Source: an uncultured Lachnospiraceae bacterium | GTDB lineage: Bacteria > Bacillota > Clostridia > Lachnospirales > Lachnospiraceae | Assembly: GCA_930972465.1 (NCBI GenBank) | Contig: CAKNHF010000005.1 | Coordinates: 1-64,000, forward strand | DNA: 64,000 nt | Direction of reading: 5' to 3' | Notes under the pieces: model-generated | Seen by the model: only the letters and a program-made list of their open reading frames with translations | Databases searched by the model: none | What the model was told of the DNA's origin: nothing | Program-made: the position numbers and the translations under genes | In this document: one piece after another, positions 61,167 through 64,000 of the stretch | Layout: every line of letters starts with the position of its first letter | How positions within the stretch are numbered: position 1 is the first letter of the stretch

Positions 61167-61296
61167 GAGCCCGAATATGGTTGCAGTGTGCCCTCTTTTC
61201 TGAGGAAGACCGGCAGCCGCTGCATAAGAGTATGACATGACGTATTTTTATAAACTGGGGAGTTGCGATAATAAAATCGGATAGTCGAGGTGCAAA

Positions 61297-62589
61297 ATGG
61301 AGCAGTATATCATTAAAGGCGGAAATCCGCTAGTAGGGGAAGTAGAGATCGGAGGGGCGAAGAATGCGGCCCTGGCGATTCTCGCGGCAGCAATAATGAC
61401 AGACGAAACGGTGCTCATTGACAATCTTCCGGATGTCAATGACGTCAATGTCCTTCTGGAAGCTATCCAGGGGATCGGAGCGATGGTACAGCGTATTGAC
61501 AGACACACCGTAAAGATCAACGGCAGTACGATCACAAGTTTTGATATCGAATATGATTATATTAAAAAGATAAGGGCGTCCTATTATCTGCTGGGGGCGC
61601 TTCTGGGAAAATACAGGAAAGCCGAGGTGGCTCTTCCGGGCGGATGCAATATCGGCAGCAGGCCGATTGACCAGCATCTCAAAGGGTTCCGGGCGCTGGG
61701 CGCGGACGTGGACATCGAGCACGGCAAGATTGTGGCTGAGGCAGATCATCTGCGCGGCACACATCTGTACTTTGATGTTGTCACTGTCGGAGCGACCATC
61801 AATGTGATGATGGCTGCGGCGCTGGCCGAGGGAACAACGATTATGGAAAATGTGGCCAAGGAGCCCCATGTGGTTGACGTTGCGAATTTCCTGAACAGTA
61901 TGGGAGCCAACATCAGAGGAGCAGGAACGGATGTGATCAAGATCCGCGGAGTGAGATCTCTTCATAAGACGGAATATTCCATCATTCCCGATCAGATCGA
62001 AGCGGGGACGTTCATGTTTGCCGCTGCGGCGACGAAAGGCGATGTTACGGTGATGAACGTGATTCCGAAGCATCTGGATGCTACCATTTCCAAGCTTGTT
62101 GACATCGGATGTGAGGTGGAGGAGTTCGACGATGCGGTACGCGTGGTCGCGAAAGGACGCCTGAGAAGCACACAGGTCAAGACCCTTCCGTATCCGGGCT
62201 ATCCGACAGACATGCAGCCGCAGATCGGCGTGGTACTGGCGCTGGCCAGAGGAACGAGCACGATCACGGAGAGTATTTTTGAAAATCGCTTTAAATATCT
62301 GGATGAACTGGCCCGCATGGGAGCGACCATCAAAGTGGAGGGAAATTCCGCGACGATAGAGGGCGTTGAGAAGTTCTCCGGCGCCAGAGTGAGCGCCCCG
62401 GATCTTCGGGCAGGAGCCGCACTCTGTATCGCGGGACTTGCCGCGGAGGGAATTACCATCGTAGACGACATTGTGTATATCCAGAGAGGATATGAGCGGT
62501 TTGAGGAGAAACTCAGAAGCCTGGGCGGCGTGATTGAGAAGGTCTCCAGCGAGAAGGAGATTCAGAAATTCAAGTTAAAAGTAGGCTGA
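61297..62589 (+). CDS. murA: UDP-GlcNAc 1-carboxyvinyltransferase
   Basis: A 430-residue enzyme for the first committed step of peptidoglycan synthesis. K22-N23 in GGAKNAA and the catalytic C117 in LPGGCNIGSRP are both present; the Cys makes the enzyme of the fosfomycin-sensitive type. PYPGYPTDMQPQ is the C-terminal family block. Length is normal. It has its own promoter and a terminator behind it. Clostridia often have two murA genes; which one this is cannot be told. Confidence 0.95.
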   Translation: MEQYIIKGGNPLVGEVEIGGAKNAALAILAAAIMTDETVLIDNLPDVNDVNVLLEAIQGIGAMVQRIDRHTVKINGSTITSFDIEYDYIKKIRASYYLLGALLGKYRKAEVALPGGCNIGSRPIDQHLKGFRALGADVDIEHGKIVAEADHLRGTHLYFDVVTVGATINVMMAAALAEGTTIMENVAKEPHVVDVANFLNSMGANIRGAGTDVIKIRGVRSLHKTEYSIIPDQIEAGTFMFAAAATKGDVTVMNVIPKHLDATISKLVDIGCEVEEFDDAVRVVAKGRLRSTQVKTLPYPGYPTDMQPQIGVVLALARGTSTITESIFENRFKYLDELARMGATIKVEGNSATIEGVEKFSGARVSAPDLRAGAALCIAGLAAEGITIVDDIVYIQRGYERFEEKLRSLGGVIEKVSSEKEIQKFKLKVG

Positions 62590-62624
62590 TAGCCGTTGCA
62601 CTGATAAGGACGGATAATCAGATC

Positions 62625-62672
62625 ACAGGTCATGAAAATTCTGCACGGCAGAGCTTTCGTGACCTGTTTCTG
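62625..62672 (+). terminator. Terminator after murA
   Basis: Thirteen-base arms ACAGGTCATGAAA / TTTCGTGACCTGT with one mismatch, followed by TTCTGTT. Confidence 0.7.
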
Positions 62673-62713
62673 TTAAAAACAGAGGAATGCGGGGGAAGGA
62701 GAAGGTACGGAAG

Positions 62714-64000
62714 ATGGAGCATCAGAGGTACGACAGGAGAAGGCAGGCCCGTATCCGGGCGAGAAGACGCAGACAGATACGGCGCAGACTCATGATGGCG
62801 GGGGTATTCTTCCTGCTGGCGGCGCTGGGTGTCAGCATGATATGCGTGAGAGCATACCGGAAGGCTCAGAGCGACAGAGAGAGGGAGAATGTCATTTCGG
62901 CGCTGGCACAGACATATGAAAAGTTTACGGAGTCTGTATCCGGAGAGAAGGCAGAAGACGGACGGGAGTTTGCCGAGTGGACAGTTGAGAACTGTTCTGC
63001 CGGGGAGTACGGGAAACTGTCGGCCATTGCAGAAGAAGGAGAACTGACAGAGAGGGACATCTATGACACTCTGGGCATGACGATGCATGTGCTTGAGGAT
63101 CGCCGTTCGGGACTTCTCGACGACGCGGACACGGCTGCACAGAGCGGGATATATTTTGCCGGCGGCCCGGAAGATGAGAGCGGAAAAGTCCCGGAGGCGG
63201 GATCTGATCCGGCAAGGATCACCGTGGCAGGAGATCTGTGCTTCGCCGAAGACGGATTTGTTCTGGATCATTATGACGAGGTCAATGACCTGGAGCAGTG
63301 CATTTCCCCGGAGATCCTGGATATTACCCGGGCGTCTGACATTTTCTTTCTGAATCATGAATATGCAATCAGTGACAGAGGAGAACCTCTTGCGGGAAAA
63401 TATTATACATTCCGGGCAAAACCGGAAAGAATGAAGCTGCTCGAAGAGATGGGGACGGATCTTGTATCGCTTGCCAACAATCATGTGTATGATTACGGGT
63501 CGGAGGCGATGATCGACACCATGGATCTTCTCGATGAAGCAGGAATACCTTACGTGGGCGGCGGCCGAAATATTGAGGAGGCGGAAAAACCCGCATACTT
63601 TATTGTGAACGGAATGAAGATCGGATTTGTGGGAGCCAGCAAAGCCGAGAAGACCCGTTATACGCCGGCGGCTGAAGAAGATTCTCCCGGTATACTGGAA
63701 GCCTATGACACTACAGAATTCAACCGTGTTATAGCAGAAGCATCACAGGAATGCGATTATCTGATCGCATATATACACTGGGGGCCGGAGGATGAAACTC
63801 AGTATGCAGAGTATCAGACGGAAGAAGGAAGAGAATTTCTGGAATCAGGAGCTGATATTGTAGTGGGCGGGCATCCTCATGTGCTGCAGGGAATCGAATA
63901 TATAGACGGCAGCCCCGTTGTATACAGTATGGGAGACTTCTGGTTTAATGATGAAACAAAGTACACGGGACTTCTCAATCTGGATATCACATATGACGGG
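62714..64000 (+). CDS. CapA-family protein, 3' end outside window
   Basis: At least 429 residues. A very Arg-rich N-terminus is followed by one membrane helix (residues 27-46, MAGVFFLLAALGVSMICV), a linker region, and from about residue 170 the CapA-type metallophosphatase-like domain: ITVAGDLCFAEDGF, FFLNHEYAISD, LVSLANNHVYDYG, YIHWGPEDE, VGGHPHVLQGIEY. Relatives take part in poly-gamma-glutamate capsule synthesis, though many anchored versions are uncharacterised. ATG 62714 follows GGAAGGAG; an in-frame ATG at 62687 is an alternative. Confidence 0.85.
   Translation, partial: MEHQRYDRRRQARIRARRRRQIRRRLMMAGVFFLLAALGVSMICVRAYRKAQSDRERENVISALAQTYEKFTESVSGEKAEDGREFAEWTVENCSAGEYGKLSAIAEEGELTERDIYDTLGMTMHVLEDRRSGLLDDADTAAQSGIYFAGGPEDESGKVPEAGSDPARITVAGDLCFAEDGFVLDHYDEVNDLEQCISPEILDITRASDIFFLNHEYAISDRGEPLAGKYYTFRAKPERMKLLEEMGTDLVSLANNHVYDYGSEAMIDTMDLLDEAGIPYVGGGRNIEEAEKPAYFIVNGMKIGFVGASKAEKTRYTPAAEEDSPGILEAYDTTEFNRVIAEASQECDYLIAYIHWGPEDETQYAEYQTEEGREFLESGADIVVGGHPHVLQGIEYIDGSPVVYSMGDFWFNDETKYTGLLNLDITYDG

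Overview
The window looks like a Gram-positive, spore-forming gut anaerobe of the Lachnospiraceae type (Clostridia). The right half carries the order hup-rqcP-yabP-yabQ-divIC-spoIIE-tilS-hpt-ftsH, the arrangement known from Bacillus and Clostridia, together with YabP, YabQ, a SpoIIE phosphatase domain and a CotS-like protein. Shine-Dalgarno sites are strong, and two surface proteins end in a VKTGDE sorting signal.

Left part (1-34,491): an integrated conjugative element, cut off on its left by the window start. Its right end is a displaced tRNA 3' end (T-arm and acceptor strand, 34,467-34,491) followed by what looks like the original tRNA terminator. The intact tRNA and any integrase should therefore lie left of base 1. 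Inside are: (a) a mosaic of small accessory genes at 1-8 kb (GyrI-like, CatA-like acetyltransferase, alpha/beta hydrolase, flavin reductase, membrane-bound XRE regulator, CatB/Vat-type acetyltransferase, YcxB-like protein, lipoprotein), several with a short motif close to AAATCCTAATTTG at their edges; (b) a minus-strand transfer region at 8-22.4 kb with a VirB2-like subunit, a VirB6/TrbL-like channel, a lytic transglycosylase/C39 peptidase, a VirB4 ATPase with a PrgI-like membrane domain fused in front, a large VaFE/SpaA adhesin, and a sigma factor; (c) a plus-strand islet at 22.8-26.9 kb with an XRE regulator, a PIN-domain protein and what looks like an undescribed type I toxin-antitoxin pair; (d) a second minus-strand module at 26.9-34.2 kb with an S1-domain protein, the VirD4 coupling protein, winged-helix proteins, and six phased TACGTG/CACGTA sites that may be a replication, transfer or control site. 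I recognise no relaxase or integrase in the window.

Right part (34.5-64 kb): chromosome. It holds a PepSY lipoprotein, a surface protein with 42-bp tandem repeats, asnS, a YhaO/YhaN-like nuclease-ATPase pair, cca, a CotS-like protein, the hup-to-ftsH cluster (tilS apparently leaderless), a GH13 glycosidase, a pyridoxal kinase-like gene, map, a DUF1015 protein, an FHA protein, a decayed transporter, aroK, murA, and a CapA-family gene that runs off the end. Two families of dispersed repeats occur between these genes, including a perfect 57-bp palindrome that holds the stop codons of two convergent genes.

All family calls come from reading the translations; no database search was possible.
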